In this document: one piece after another, positions 47,360 through 59,231 of the stretch | Layout: each line of letters starts with the position of its first letter | How positions within the stretch are numbered: the first letter of the stretch is position 1 | NCBI RefSeq assembly: GCF_004664715.2 | Contig: NC_051066.1 | Location: forward strand, 82,609,735 to 82,673,734 | Length of the DNA stretch: 64,000 nt | Source: Peromyscus leucopus | Lineage: Eukaryota > Chordata > Mammalia > Rodentia > Cricetidae | Direction of reading: 5' to 3' | Made by a program: the position numbers and the translations under genes | The notes under the pieces: model-generated | What the model was told of the DNA's origin: nothing | Seen by the model: only the letters and a program-made list of their open reading frames with translations | Database searches by the model: none

Positions 47360-47546
47360 CTTTTTTGTTGTTATTGTTGTTGTTGTTTTGTTTTGTTTTG
47401 TTCTTTCGAGACAGGGTTTCTCTGTGTAGCTTTGTACCTTTCCTGGAACTCACTCTGATTCGCAGGTTGGCCTTGAACTCACAGAGATCTACCTGCCTCT
47501 GCCTCCCAAGTGCTGGGATTAAAGGTGTGTGCCACCACCACCTGGC
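47360..47546 (-). mobile_element. B1 SINE with target-site duplication
   Basis: The reversed tail is a (TTG)/(TTTTG) simple run (47360-47404), then 'cgagacagggtttctctgtg', a reversed B1, and the end 'caccaccacctggc'. Perfect 13-bp duplication 'tcctctttatttt' at 47347-47359 and 47547-47559. The segment 'actctgattcgcaggttggcc' differs from the other B1 copies. Confidence 0.96.
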
Positions 47547-47559
47547 TCCTCTTTATTTT

Positions 47560-49079
47560 TATAAGCATCAAATTTGAACAGTTTTTATTCAAACACATTA
47601 CCATAACATCCTGATCCAAGGGTAGAGGAACTGATCCTGTCTGAAGTGGTTTGGGGCACATGCACAATATGGCAAAACTGTGTCCTGAAGTAGACTTTTA
47701 GTGAAGATCCTGTGTTTATCTGGCATGTATATAATAAAATCAGGTACATTATGGGAAGGAGCATGCACAGTAGAGAATGTTTATATGACCTCATTTATCA
47801 ATCATAAGAAATAACCTTATAAATAAAAACCCTGTACAAATCCTAGGCCTTCATGGGTCTCCGCTCATTTGTTGTTGTCAATCTTGACAGTGTGTCCTTT
47901 CCTAATGTGGATTATTTATTTTCTCCAAATAAAGTTATTTTACCTCCTTGGCAAATCTGTGAACATCTATTTTCAGTTTTTTGGAAAAGAAGCCAAGAAT
48001 ATGGAAACATGTGACCCTGACACTAGTAATGGATTTGTACATTCTACTCCATGATAAAATGTTATATATAAATTAGAAGAGAGGAGGGACGCTGTCTTAT
48101 TGAATTGGGTTTGGATAACAAACTACTAATGATTTTCTTATGTACAGCAAAAGTTCATCACTCACAGCTCGGGAGAATGGCCCGAGATTAAAGTGCCCAG
48201 AGTTTTGAATTCTTACAGGGTTGTTCTTATGTTATATGTTAGAAATGAGGCGAGTAATATTTCTCAGGCTCCTTTTCTGAGATCAGTAATTTCGTTCATG
48301 TAGGCTCTACCTTCTTAGACTCTTTTCCTAATCGGCCCACCTCCTAAGATCAATTCGTTGTAAGTTAGGACTTCAGTATATGAATTTTATGAGGAAACAA
48401 AATGCAGACCACAGCAGAAGTGTTTGTGTGATCTATGATCCATGATCCATACCTCAGGAAATTCCCACAAGGCACCATCATTGTGGGAATAACCTCTGAT
48501 GTCTTAACTCTCATTTTCTTTTCCATCTGATGTTATAATTTACATGAGAAAGTGAGGAAATGGTATCATTTATACTCTGATGGAAAAGAAATCTATTTTG
48601 CAAGAAAACTTTAGTTTAGATATTCATACACAGAATGAGAAAAGATGTTTATGGTTCCTCTTTAGAAAAAAGTGAAAGTGAGTTGTGAGTTTCTCAGACA
48701 TTCTAGACATCTATAAGAATTTAGAAAGTTTTCAGAAGAGGCCATCTGAATTAAGGAGGTGTAACAGAGGAAACATTTAGATTTTACCTGAGGTGCATTA
48801 TTCGTTTTTACATATTGTGCCTACTTGGCCAAATGTTGGGGATGACTTGGAATCATACACAGAATTTTCTCAGACTATTGGAAAAATTAAGTCCAGGTTA
48901 AAGAATGGGATTATATTACAAATTTCCCAAGTTTAGCTAGTTCCTTAAAATAGTAATGTTACAAAAGAAATGTCGGTAACACTTTTTTTTTTCTTTTTGT
49001 AGTTTGAGAGTGTAGGCTTTCACACTGACAAAGAAAAAAAGTAACAGCCTAGACAGGAAATCATTGAAGAGAACTCTTA
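47560..49079. other. Unique sequence around an MLT1 trace
   Basis: No gene is recognised. The ancient LTR trace is listed separately. Confidence 0.45.
48265..48420 (-). mobile_element. MLT1-type (MaLR) LTR remnant, reversed
   Basis: 'cggcccacctcctaagatc', 'agttaggacttcagtatatg' and 'gcagaccacagca' match the reversed left part of an MLT1 LTR. Only a fragment. Confidence 0.6.
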
Positions 49080-49378
49080 AAAATTGTGGTGAGGATGTTG
49101 AAGTGTAGCTCTCCACAAGTGATGGCTTTGGAGGTGGAGAAGGGATCAGTTTTATGTAAGTGGCTGGTTAATGGGAGTTTGACCATGCTCCAGTGAGTAT
49201 ATGGGCAGCACAAATTGAACTTGTGGTCTTATTTCTTCTTTTTTTGAGGTGGAGGTGGGGGTGGAGGCCATGAGGGTGGGATACAGACCTGGGAGGACTG
49301 AGAAGTGAGTGTGATGAGTTGCATGATGTGAAATTCCCAAATAATCAATAAAAAAGATTATGTTGTTAAAAAAAAAGT
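49080..49378 (+). mobile_element. L1 3' UTR fragment, sense orientation
   Basis: 'gtatatgggcagcacaaattg', a G-rich run at 49246-49290, 'acctgggaggactgagaag', 'gtgaaattcccaaataatc' and 'aataaaaaagattatgttg' followed by an A-run. This is the order of one rodent L1 3' UTR subfamily in sense, one of only two plus-strand L1 pieces in the window. The left boundary is approximate. Confidence 0.75.
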
Positions 49379-49835
49379 ATGATGGTTGTTAAAAGGTAGA
49401 CTCCCACTTGCCCCAGATGGGAGATGATGAAGCTCCTGCAAAGGCTCTTCTGGTTTGTAGATTCCCCTTTTCCTGTGGATTCACCATACCCCTGTTTGGA
49501 CACCAGAAATCAACATTACTTTAGTTATTATATGTATGACCTTCACAGCTTATCAGCACTAAAATAAAATATTTTTATAACAGATCTGTATGTTATGCTC
49601 TCCCACTTCTGATAGGTACAAGGTTTCCTTGTAGGCATCCTTAGGGCCTTAAAAAGTAAGAAATAGGGGGGAAAAGAATTTGTATCAGCCCAGTTCCTTC
49701 TTACAGCATTCTGAAAAGGAAGTACAATAAAACAATTGGGAGTTATGACTTTAATTTAACCACTAATGGGGTTCCAAGAAGGCATTAAAACATCCCACGA
49801 GCCTAATGGTCCATCTAGGAAGGAAGCTTGAATTA
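49379..49835. other. Unique sequence
   Basis: Nothing is recognised. Confidence 0.45.
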
Positions 49836-49970
49836 TAGAAAAATGAGTTGAATAAAGGGTTTGGGGTAGGGGGAACAGTGGGGGGAGGAGTAGGAGGAGA
49901 GATGAGAGGGGGATCTGTGGTTGGTATGTAAAATGAATAAAACATTTAAAAAAAAGAAAAGTGAGTTGCA
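49836..49970 (+). mobile_element. Very short L1 3' end, sense orientation
   Basis: G-rich tract (49863-49913), then 'ctgtggttggtatgtaaaat', then an A-rich tail. This is the sense version of the 3' terminus seen reversed at 32313 and 58804. Imperfect flanking repeat 'agaaaa(a/g)tgagttg' near 49837 and 49956. Only about 120 bp were copied before truncation. Confidence 0.8.
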
Positions 49971-50482
49971 TAGGAATCTTTCACTTAACCACAGAAAACC
50001 TCCCAGGACACAGGACATACAGATTCTTTTCTCCCCACCTTTCTCTTCTCGGCTTCAGAAGAGGCCATTTTTACCCTCTGTAATCTGTATAAGCCACAGA
50101 GTTTCTTAAAAATAATGGCCACAGAAAATCATATTCCACTTTATAACCAAGAATAATTAAAAATTCAATAAATAGGTTATTGAACTCTTTCAAAGTACCA
50201 TAGTGGTATATTAATTTATGTCTAAATGAAACTAATTTTTTGTTATTCTATCTCACTCTTTCATTCACACTTTAGTGGTTATCAAGTTTTCTGTATCCTC
50301 CCCATCATGACTTTCTCTCTAATGAGGTGATAATTACAATTCTACTCTCTTTGCTCTTCTCTCTTGCTCAGTGTCCACTGTTCCTCTGCCATTGTAAAAA
50401 TAAGTAAATTAAACAGTAGCACGCAAAATCAGCACTATCCCCAAAATGTTCTTCATCTTTTCTCTAGTGGTAATTCTCTAGT

Positions 50483-50531
<49 letters not shown>

Positions 50532-50799
50532 CTATGAAATGCTGCTCTGGACTTAAGGTGTTAGTTTTGACAAAGTATGTAATGCTAGCAGCCCTAACAG
50601 TACCAACACCGCAGGATAGTCCACAGAAAAGAAAAAGAGTTAGTCACAGACTAACAACAGATCTCTCTTGACAATGTTTCCTCAGTTCTTGTAATGTTTG
50701 AGCATGTGTGATGGCAGTTGGAAGTGGCTAAAAACTGAATGAGGCTGTGAAATGTAGCAGTGTTGTGTATCATTTTAAAGGCAGTTTTACATAAATGAA
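49971..50799. other. Unique sequence around a (TG)n tract
   Basis: A (TG)n microsatellite occupies 50485-50529 (about 22 units). No gene is seen; the methionine-initiated frame through the tract is an artefact of the repeat. Confidence 0.6.
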
Positions 50800-51510
50800 G
50801 TCTAAATAGAATTAAATGAATTTGTTGTAGTTGTATTTTTTTGTGCCCAAATTTCTATATATGTATAACTTCTACCATAATCAGTATATAAAAACTTCCA
50901 CCCAAAAGGTATCTTGTCCATCCTCTCCTTGGGCCCCAGATAATCACTGGCCTGCTTCTTACCATTACAGATGAGCTCTAGCTGGCAATTTTGCACGTAA
51001 ATGTATTTTTCATATTTCTTATAAATTTTCATGAAATTTCATAAATATCACAAATTTTTCTTTTCATATATAGGTCTTTTCTTTGAATACATATTTTAAT
51101 TTAATTAATTCTTGTGATTGACAATCCAGGGATATGTGGCAATTGTGTGTTTACTTCATACGAGACTGGAAACTGCACAAACAATTGCAGTATTTTACAT
51201 TCTTACCATCAGTGTGGACTCTATTTTTCTCTGTCTTCTCACCAACACTTGAGATTTTTAAGTTTTTTAATTTTATCATCCCAATGAATCTCTCAATTCA
51301 CTAAAATTTAATTTTGATTTTACTCATCCTACCACATTTATAATAGCATATCATACCAAACTTAAATAGCTTGTTGTAAATGTATTTGGTAACCATATGT
51401 TATTTTTTGTGAAATATTTATTCAAATAATTTACCATTTGATGTTTTGATTAATTTGGAATATTTATTTATGTAATTTGTATATGTATTGTATTTTTGTA
51501 ATAAATATGC

Positions 51511-51516
51511 ATATAT

Positions 51517-51566
<50 letters not shown>
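51511..51566. repeat. (TA)n microsatellite
   Basis: Nearly pure TA tract with one phase slip at about 51528. It lies within the ancient L1. Confidence 0.97.
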
Positions 51567-51567
<1 letters not shown>

Positions 51568-51673
51568 CATTTTCTACTTGAGGTCTTCAATTGAATAGTA
51601 TCTATGATATTTCCCAATGAATGGACATTTTGAGTTTTGATGAAATACAATTTAAAAGGTTTATTGTCCTGTC

Positions 51674-52785
51674 TTTTTTTTTTTTTTTTTTTTTTAGCAC
51701 AATTCCTTATTGAGTCTTTGGGGATTTCACATCATGCACTCCAATACTCTTAGTCCCTCCATATTCACCCCTCACCCCTGCAGCATCCCCCCAAAAAGAA
51801 CTACCCCAAAATTAATTAAAAATGAAACAAAACAAACAAAAACTCCACCTCACTCTCTACCTTTCCATCTCTCCAACACCTCTTCAGTCATCCCAGTGGC
51901 ATTGGGAGCTGCAGTGTTCAATCAGTTCAATCCACAAATGTTCATTGCTATCAGTCATTAGTCTGGCTCAAGTCCGCTGGCACATCATTGTCACCGGACC
52001 CTCACTGAAACTCCTCACAGATATCCCGCTGTTGCCCCTAGTCGAGGAGATACCCTGCAGCTATCTTTTCAGAGGACCTGTCATAGATGGGGTGGATGTT
52101 AGAGTGAGCCAACCCGAGGCCCAGGATGTGGGTCTGGCTGGTGGGTGAGCTGGGTCACTGGTACAGCCCTCCCTCAGGCAAGGGGTGAAGCCATCTTTCC
52201 TAGGCCCAAGCCATCTGGGCCAGTTCTCCCCTGACCGTGGTGAGTGGTGGGGCCATATCTCCGAGTAGGGGAGGTCTGCTCTTCCTTGAGGAGTGGGATC
52301 AGCACTCCTGCTTGCATTGTTCAGCGAGGGGCGCCCCCCCCCATCCCAGGGCCAGTGAAGGGCGGGTCCAGTTCAGCACAGGCCTCGGATTTCAACACTC
52401 ATGGCTCTTAAGAACCCCTGTAATACCACCCCCCCGTAATAACATGACCCCATGGATATCAACACAGACCCCAGGTGCAGCAGGAACATGAACCCAGATA
52501 TGGCTCTCAGCAGCGGCCCAGGCTGGACAACCACCACGACCTTGTGTGACAGCATAGGCCACTAAGATCACCATGGCCCCGGTGACAGCATGGCCCTAGG
52601 GAACCTACATGACCCAGGATGGAGGCCTGGATCCCTGACATCCATACAGCGTTCAATGGTAACAGGAGCCATGGACATCTACACAGACCCTGTCTACAAT
52701 AAGACCATGGACCCAGACATGGCCCTTGACAGCATCCTGGCCACAACATCAATACAGATCCCGGCTGGGGTAGGAGGACCATGTA
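51674..52785 (-). mobile_element. GC-rich retroinsertion with T-tail and internal repeats (L1-type 3' region?)
   Basis: Begins with a run of about 23 T (reversed poly(A)), then a C-rich A/T-poor body very unlike its surroundings. Its right part contains repeated units: 'cacagaccccaggtgcagcag' (about 52460), 'cacagaccctgtctacaata' (about 52681) and 'acagatcccggctggggtag' (about 52755), plus 'atggcccc/atggctct' motifs between. I recall similar 'gcagcacggcccc...' blocks in old rodent L1 elements but cannot name the subfamily. It interrupts an ancient L1, so it is younger than that copy. Open frames of 60-125 codons inside follow from low stop-codon density. Confidence 0.6.
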
Positions 52786-53475
52786 CATTTTATATCTTGA
52801 TAATTGTTTTTTTGTTTTGTTTTTTGTTTGTTTGTTTTTCAGTAAGGCCATAAAGGATTTTTCTGTTTTAATTTTTATTATCACAATTATGTATCATGTG
52901 AGACAAGGATTTAGATTAATTGTTCGTCTAATTGTTCAACTCCTATTGACCAGAAAATTCTCCTTTTCCATCAATTATCTTAGCATTTTTGGCAAACAAT
53001 TGATCATAAATATAAAAATCTAGTTTTATATATATATAATCTGTACAGCATTTCTTATACCAGTATCACACAGTCACATATCCTTAGTTGATACAATGTA
53101 TAAAATACTCTGAGATTAAGTACTAGGAGCCCTTCATATATTCACAAAAAAGAATCAATTTCCATAAATTTATAAATTTCTGTTGGTATTTGGAATGGTA
53201 ATATATTGGCTCTAGGAGTTGTTTATGGATAATATTCATCTTTGTATTCAAAGACAGCAAATTCTGGCTTTATTTTTGCATTGTTTAATTTCTTTCATGG
53301 TGTTTATTATCTGCATTAGCTTTTGTCGGTAGATAGCTAGGATTTTCCACATGCACAATCAAGTTATCTACAATTGCAGCTTTTCTTCTCTCTTCCCAAC
53401 TCGGTGCTTTTTAAAACTTCCTTTTCTGGTTTAATTGCATTTCTCTTCCAACTTGCTTCTGTTTTGTTTTGAAAT

Positions 53476-54602
53476 GTCAAAGATTAATTCCAGCATCTTC
53501 CACATGTAAGGGAGTGATATATTTCTGAGACTGTAAATATAGAATGCTAATGGTAGATATAAATGCTTGGAGGGAACATCTGAAATGTGTTCCTAGTTTT
53601 TAGGCAGCAACTGATAAACCTCCAGTTGGACTAGTTAAAAACAAAAACTATTCATTACTTAATAATAGAAATGGGAAGGGGAGACACCATTCAGATCCTG
53701 CAGACCTGAAAAGCTTACTAGGATAAGATATGAGTGTCTTAATGTCATTGTCAACTACTTAGATGAAAGGAGCAAATTCTTTGAAAGGCACATATTAAAA
53801 TTAGCTAAAGAGTAAGTAGAAATTCATAATCAAATTCTTTATTACAGTGAAATTTCTAAGGCAAAGAACATCAGTGGTAAATTCTACACAACATTTAAGA
53901 TATCAATAACACGGTTTTTTTTTTTTTTTTTACACTTTAAGCAAGCAAAAGAAGAGAGAACATGTTCCATTTTGGTCTAGGAATTCAGAGTTATCTTGAT
54001 GTCAAACAATATATAAACATTGATAAAAATACAAATTAGTAGTTTTCATGAGCATAAACAGTAGTTATTAGTAAAATATTTACAGAGTAAATTTAGCAGC
54101 CTTCAAAACAATAACACATCATGATTTAGTGGTGTTCACTTTGAGTCTTACTTTAGCTTTAAATCCTGATTAAAATGTATTCATTGGAAATGAGCTTATG
54201 CCATCTTATAGTTTGCTTCTGTGGTACCTGCTAGCTTCAGGAGATTGATGTACTTTCCTAAGACTGCACATATTCTTTGTAAAAATAATTCCATCATATC
54301 AATAACATCACCACAAGAGAGAAATATTTTTATGAATAAGAATTGTGCCCACCTCTGTAATATGATCTGATGGGTGTCTTCAATGTATTCTCTAGGAAAT
54401 AAAGAGAAAATGATGCCATAAACTGCATGATAATGTTTTTCACAAACGTGGACTAAAAATGCAAAAATGGTTCCTTAAAATTATGAGGGAGCTGAAAATT
54501 CCTATTGCCTAGTGATACAGTTGACACATTAGTCATGCATTTGTGGTGATGCTGTTGTCAATGAACCTACTAAGCTATCATAAAAATAATAGCACTTATG
54601 GG
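53476..54602. other. Unique AT-rich sequence
   Basis: May continue as unrecognisable old L1 for some distance. A T-run of 18 lies at 53914-53931. No gene seen. Confidence 0.4.
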
Positions 54603-54870
54603 TAGATGAAATAGCTCAGCAGGTACTTGCCCTGTAAACCTAACAATCTGATTTTGGTCCCAGATCCCACAGTAGAAGGTAGAAGGAGAAGGTCAATTCC
54701 CAAAAGTAGTTCTCTGCCTTCCATGACGGCCTAACTTGCACTTGTCTACACACAGAGACACAGACATTGACACATAGACAGATGAATGGACGGACAGACA
54801 GACAGACACATAATACACATAACACCACCACCACCAACAACAACAATGGTAATAATAATAATTTTTCAAG
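54603..54870 (+). mobile_element. B2/B3-type tRNA-derived SINE with microsatellite tail
   Basis: 'agatgaaatagctcagcagg' head, 'acctaacaatctgattttgg' (decayed B box region), 'ggagaaggtcaattcccaaa' and 'gttctctgccttccatgac', then a tail of (CAGA), (CCA), (CAA) and (TAA) runs (54770-54866). The tail contains four different simple repeats in series. Confidence 0.65.
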
Positions 54871-55339
54871 TATAGTACATAGAACTCTTTACGACACATA
54901 TATCTTGGTTGTGATAGTAGACAATAAGATCACTGGTTTATATATTTGCTGTTTTATGCTTCTTATTCTATTTTACTCCTAGTTTTATAAAAAAAAATAT
55001 TTTCTGTAAAACATTTGCTTGAAGTGCTATATACATCTCCTGTACACATCAAGAAGCAACATTCAGTGTTTCTCTATACCACCAAGGTTTGCTTAAGGGA
55101 ATTCTATGATGTGCACATAGTGATCAAGTCATCTGGTGATGTACTTCCTAGGATGTGTTTCCATCATTGCTTGACACATGGCTGGAAGTAAAAACCTATG
55201 AAATAGGGAATTCTGTTGGGTGAGCTCTATATTGTGGTTCTGAACACGTGTCCAGTGATCTGGCTAGGCACTTTAGAGAAGTGACTCACCTTTATAGCAA
55301 TCTTGTCATGGTACATTTTATTTCATAATCAATGAATGA
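54871..55339. other. Unique sequence
   Basis: Nothing is recognised. Confidence 0.45.
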
Positions 55340-55800
55340 TAGATGTGGTCTATCCTAATACTACAAAGTGGAATTGCTTAAGTGTACCTGTCTAAGAGTC
55401 ATTTTCAAATGATTTCTTTTATGCCAGCTTTTTCTCACAGTGTTCTGTTATACTTTCTTGAGTGGAAGGAAATGTCATCATGTTATAGACAGTACTGGAA
55501 CTATCTTAGAACTACCATTGTAACTTTTTTATTGGGCTACTCCAGAGGATACCCCTGTGACTACCATTTCTCCCATTATTCTAGCTCCTGTTAAATTGCT
55601 TTTTTTCAGTACTATATTGGGAAATGATTAGATCACTAACATTTTGAGATGTTGAAAGGCCAATTTTCTGAAAAAAAGACCCCATCTGTTATCTACATTT
55701 TTAACTGTCACCCTTGATGTTGGCCATACTGGCAATATTTAGGAGTCAAGAACTACCTTCAATATTTTCCCTAAGTTTGATTTCCATTTGGGTTTATTGC
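55340..55800 (-). mobile_element. Ancient L1 ORF2/3' remnant (reversed)
   Basis: 'actacaaagtggaattgctta' near 55363 and 'gttggccatactggcaatat' to 'gatttccatttgggtttattgc' near 55720-55800 fit the reversed end of ORF2 in ancient L1s. The middle part is too diverged to align by eye. Confidence 0.45.
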
Positions 55801-56181
55801 TGATTTAGTTAGGGTTAATGTTGCTCTGATAAAATGCCACGATAAAAAGCAACTTGTTGAGGAAAGTGTTTATTTCACACACTGTTCCATATAACATTTC
55901 TTCATCAAAAGCAGTGAGGGTAGGAATACAAGCAGGGCAGAAACCTGCAGACAGGCCCTGATGCAGAGGCCACTGAGTAGTACTGCTGATGGGCTTGCTC
56001 CCATGCCTTGCTCAGCCTGCTTTCTTTTAGAACCCAGGACCACCAGCTCAGGGATGTCCTCAGCCACTAAGAGCTGGGCCCTCCATCATTAATTACTAAT
56101 TAAGAAAATATAAAACTAGCCGGCACAATTGTAAACATATTCCATGTAGTTATGTCTGGCAAAAATTGACTTTGATGCAAT
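55801..56181 (-). mobile_element. Rodent hAT-like repeat (URR1-like), reversed, with the same extra module as 6131-6197
   Basis: 'tgatttagttagggttaatg', 'atgcagaggccactgagtag', 'gcctgctttcttttagaacc' and 'gaccaccagctcagggatg' fit the reversed family order. Beyond 'ctagccggcacaatt', the stretch 56116-56181 is the reverse complement of 6131-6197 with few differences. The extra module is therefore shared by two copies 50 kb apart. Confidence 0.7.
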
Positions 56182-56884
56182 TATAAATAGAGTTTGTATG
56201 ACTCCTTCAATGGTGGATAATAAAAGGTGTTCTTTTGTTTCTCTTTGGAACCCCAAAGACAACTAATTTAAAAAATGGTTTAGGACACCCTTAAAAGTCT
56301 GTCCTTTAATTGTTCTTAATGACTTGGGGAGATGTGATGCAATGGGAAAGACTATGCGTTCTTTAACTAGAGTAGTTTCAATTACTCACAAATCAGGCAT
56401 CTGAACGGTTGTGCCAAGAGCTGTGTGACAATGGATGTCTCATTATGTCTTTATGGGTCTTGAGCTATTCGTCTGAAGTACAGAGACAGTTGGACATATT
56501 TTATAGCTCACATTTTGACTGAAATTCCATTCCTTGGTTTCACTGATATCTTTATGACATTTTTTTTTTGTCTGAAGAACACAGCTACTTCTCTCCTTTG
56601 TGTGATCACAGATGCTACCACCTGGACCATGTTTCTAAAAATAAAACACTCAGACAACTTTCACTGCACTATTCTTACATGGAGAGACAAAATTCTGTTA
56701 ATGATTGTGGCAGACTTGCATGGTGACAGGCTCTCCAGGTATATCTGTGATGTCTTACTTAGATTTCTGAATCAGATTTTAGGTAAGCTTTTCTTTAAGA
56801 GAACAGAATCCTAAATATCCAAATAATTAATTTTTTTGCATTTAGATAAAATGTTACTCTAAAATGGTTTCTATGGTTTTAATA
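56182..56884. other. Unique sequence
   Basis: A 99-codon plus-strand frame (56515-56814) has no recognisable feature. No repeat is identified. Confidence 0.4.
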
Positions 56885-57086
56885 ATTTTGTTTATGTGTA
56901 CATATGTGTTTGTATATGTGTATATATACACATGGGTACATGTTCCCATGGAGACCAGAAGAGGACATCAGATCCTCTGGACCTGGAATTATAGGCAGTT
57001 GTGATCTGCCTGACACAGGTTCTGTAAATCCTGACCCCTGAAAAAGTAACCAAGTGCTTTTAAACACAGATCCATTTCTCCAGCCC
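56885..57086 (-). mobile_element. B2/B3 SINE (reversed), diverged
   Basis: GT/AT-rich lead, 'gagaccagaagaggacatcagatcctctgg', 'aattataggcagttgtgatctgcc' and 'catttctccagcccc'. Reversed B2-family order ending exactly at the head motif. Confidence 0.85.
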
Positions 57087-58397
57087 CAGTTTTTGTGTTT
57101 TGTACTCAGAAATCTTAAACTTTAACTTGTCAAGTGCTGTCATGGTCTCTGTTTTTCTTCATGATGGTCACTCTTGTAATTAATTCTCCAAAATTTGTTT
57201 TCCTTGTCCAACAGTAAATTCCATGAAAGCAAAGGACACTGTCTGTCTTCTTCCTTTGTTTGACAGTGCATACTAACACAGTGCTCAATGCCTAGAAATG
57301 TCTAATGAATGGAAATGTGATATGTACATGTATGTTTGTATGTGTTTATGTATGTCCATGTAATTGATAGTAGTAAAGGTGAGTATCTTTCCTACTACCA
57401 TTAGCCACCTTAAAAAAAAAATCAAGAAGTGCAACTATTTGAATAATATAGATACTTTAATGCTTGCATAAGCTGTCCTCCAGACTACCCACACATATCC
57501 CTGTCCCCACAAGATTCAAATTTACTGGTTTCTGAGCACACTTTTGCTAATATTCCATTGCAGTGAAAAGAATTCAGAATATGCTCTGATAATCAAAGCA
57601 AGGGTCTGTGCTTCTTCTAAGTAAACACAGCAGAAACACCTGACATTCAGCTACCAGGTAGAGATTTTTGAAGAGTAAAATGGTTTCTGTAGATTCTTGC
57701 CTCTCATTTCTCCTCCTACAACTGCCATTTTAGTGTTGAGAATGCTGACCCAATCCATGCTGCCAGGATGTGGAAAGTAAGTGAGTGTAACATCTCCACC
57801 TAGGCACCCAGCCTCTGATTCAGTCCTATTAGCAGTCTACTAGCAGAACTTACTATGACCTGGCTGCTGACTTCCTCCAAGATGAGCTCTGCTGTCTTAG
57901 CTCAGTGGTTATATGTCTAATCCAATAAAGACACTGGCTGTTTAACTTGAAAGTCTCCAAGCCATTTTTAGAATATGTAGGGCAGAATGACCTTTGCATT
58001 GGTCAATGTTTGTGAAGGGCATTTGGTTTTTGAGAAAAAAAAGTGCTGCCATTTCAAGGGACCTAAAGAAAACTTCCCATTTCTTCATTTCATTTTGTGG
58101 TGTAGTTATTGAACTATAGATTCAGCCTTATAGCTTAGTAGCTTAGTAGGTATTCATAATTAAAAATAAGTCTTTACAAGTTTATAGGGAATTTAGGATA
58201 CTCTGGCAAAATAAGCTAGCTTGTTTAAGTAATGGTGATATTTCTAGTTTAGTGTCTAGCATAGACCAAGAAGTTGGATCCGTGTTTCTAGCTACAACAT
58301 TAATTTTCCATTATTGGTGCTACAAGTAAACTGAGTCACATGAAAAGTTAAATGCATATAGGATCATCAGGAAAGATTTAAAAAGTGTTCACATAGG
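57087..58397. other. Unique sequence with L2-like trace
   Basis: 57195-57325 ('taaattccatgaaagcaaagg', 'acagtgctcaatgcctagaa', 'tctaatgaatgga') resembles an L2-type 3' end in sense. The remainder is unplaced. Confidence 0.4.
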
Positions 58398-58660
58398 GTA
58401 TGAGTAGATGAGTCAGTGGTTATGAACACTTATTTCTCTTTTAGATGACCCAGGTTCAATTTTCAGCACCTTCTTGGATGGTTACAATCATTTGTAACTC
58501 CAATTCTAGAGTATCTGATATCCTTTTCTGGCCTCTGTGGGTGCCAAGCATAAATTTGCACACACACATACAAGTACACTCACAAGCACACACACAAGGT
58601 GCACAACATACATGCAAGCAAAACATGTATAAAATAAAATGAATAAATCTAATAAAAATT
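58398..58660 (+). mobile_element. B2/B3 SINE with CA-rich tail
   Basis: 'gatgagtcagtggttatgaac' head, 'gacccaggttcaattttcag' B box, 'catttgtaactccaattcta' and 'ttctggcctctgtgggtgcc', then a CA-rich stretch and 'aataaaatgaataaatctaa' tail. Confidence 0.85.
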
Positions 58661-58803
58661 ATTCACATAATTTTATTTTGTGAATTCCTTTTATCCTTTT
58701 AACAGTAGTATGCTTTCTGATAACCTGTTATCCTTTGTGTCTTAGGATATTTCAAGTGATCAAGGCTTCTCTTTATACTTAGATAGCTGCCATAGAAAGC
58801 ATT

Positions 58804-59231
58804 TTCTTTTTTTTTTAAGAATTTTTTAATTCATTTTACATACTAACCATAGATCCCCTTCTCATCCTTCCTCCTGATCCTCACCAGCCTCCTTCCCCCC
58901 TTCCCAACCCCTCCTCCAAAAGGGTAAGGGCTCCCATGGGAAGTCAGCAAAGCCTAGTATGTTCAGTTGAGGCAGGACTAAGCCACTCTCCAGTACATCA
59001 AGGCTGAGCAAGGCATCCCACCATGGATAACAGACTCCAGAAAGCCAGCTCATGCACCAAGGATAGATCCTGGTCCCACTGTCAGAGGCCCCTCAAACAG
59101 ACCAAGCTACACAACTGTCTCCCATATGCAGAGGGCCTAGTTCGGTCCCATGTAGGCTCCACAGCTATCGGTCTAAAGTTCATGAGTTCCCAGGAGCTTG
59201 GTTCAGTTATCTCTGTAGATTTTCCCATCAG
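58804..59231 (-). mobile_element. L1 3' end, 5' truncated within the 3' UTR
   Basis: T-tail (58804-58816), 'cattttacatactaaccatag', C-rich tract, 'aagccactctccagtacatc', 'cagctcatgcaccaaggatag', 'acaactgtctcccatatgc' and 'tatctctgtagattttccc'. Same family as 32313-32652, but extends about 90 bp further. Confidence 0.9.

Larger units (their letters stand above)
50800..53475 (-). mobile_element. Ancient L1 (L1M-type), split by later insertions
   Basis: Reversed 3' UTR-like sequence at 50800-51050. Decayed ORF2 sequence then follows in reverse: 'ttttacattcttaccatcag' and 'tctcaccaacacttgagat' near 51190-51260, 'gagttttgatgaaatacaa' near 51634, 'aaggccataaaggatttttc' near 52845, 'ggcaaacaattgatcataaa' near 52992 and 'gctaggattttccacatgc' near 53337. 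The order is correct across both interruptions, a (TA)n tract at 51511-51566 and a GC-rich retroinsertion at about 51674-52785. All frames are destroyed. Confidence 0.8.

Noticed and set aside
52237..52884. Several 60-125 codon frames on both strands
   Set aside because: They lie in the GC-rich retroinsertion, where stop codons are rare, and overlap on both strands. No domain is recognised.
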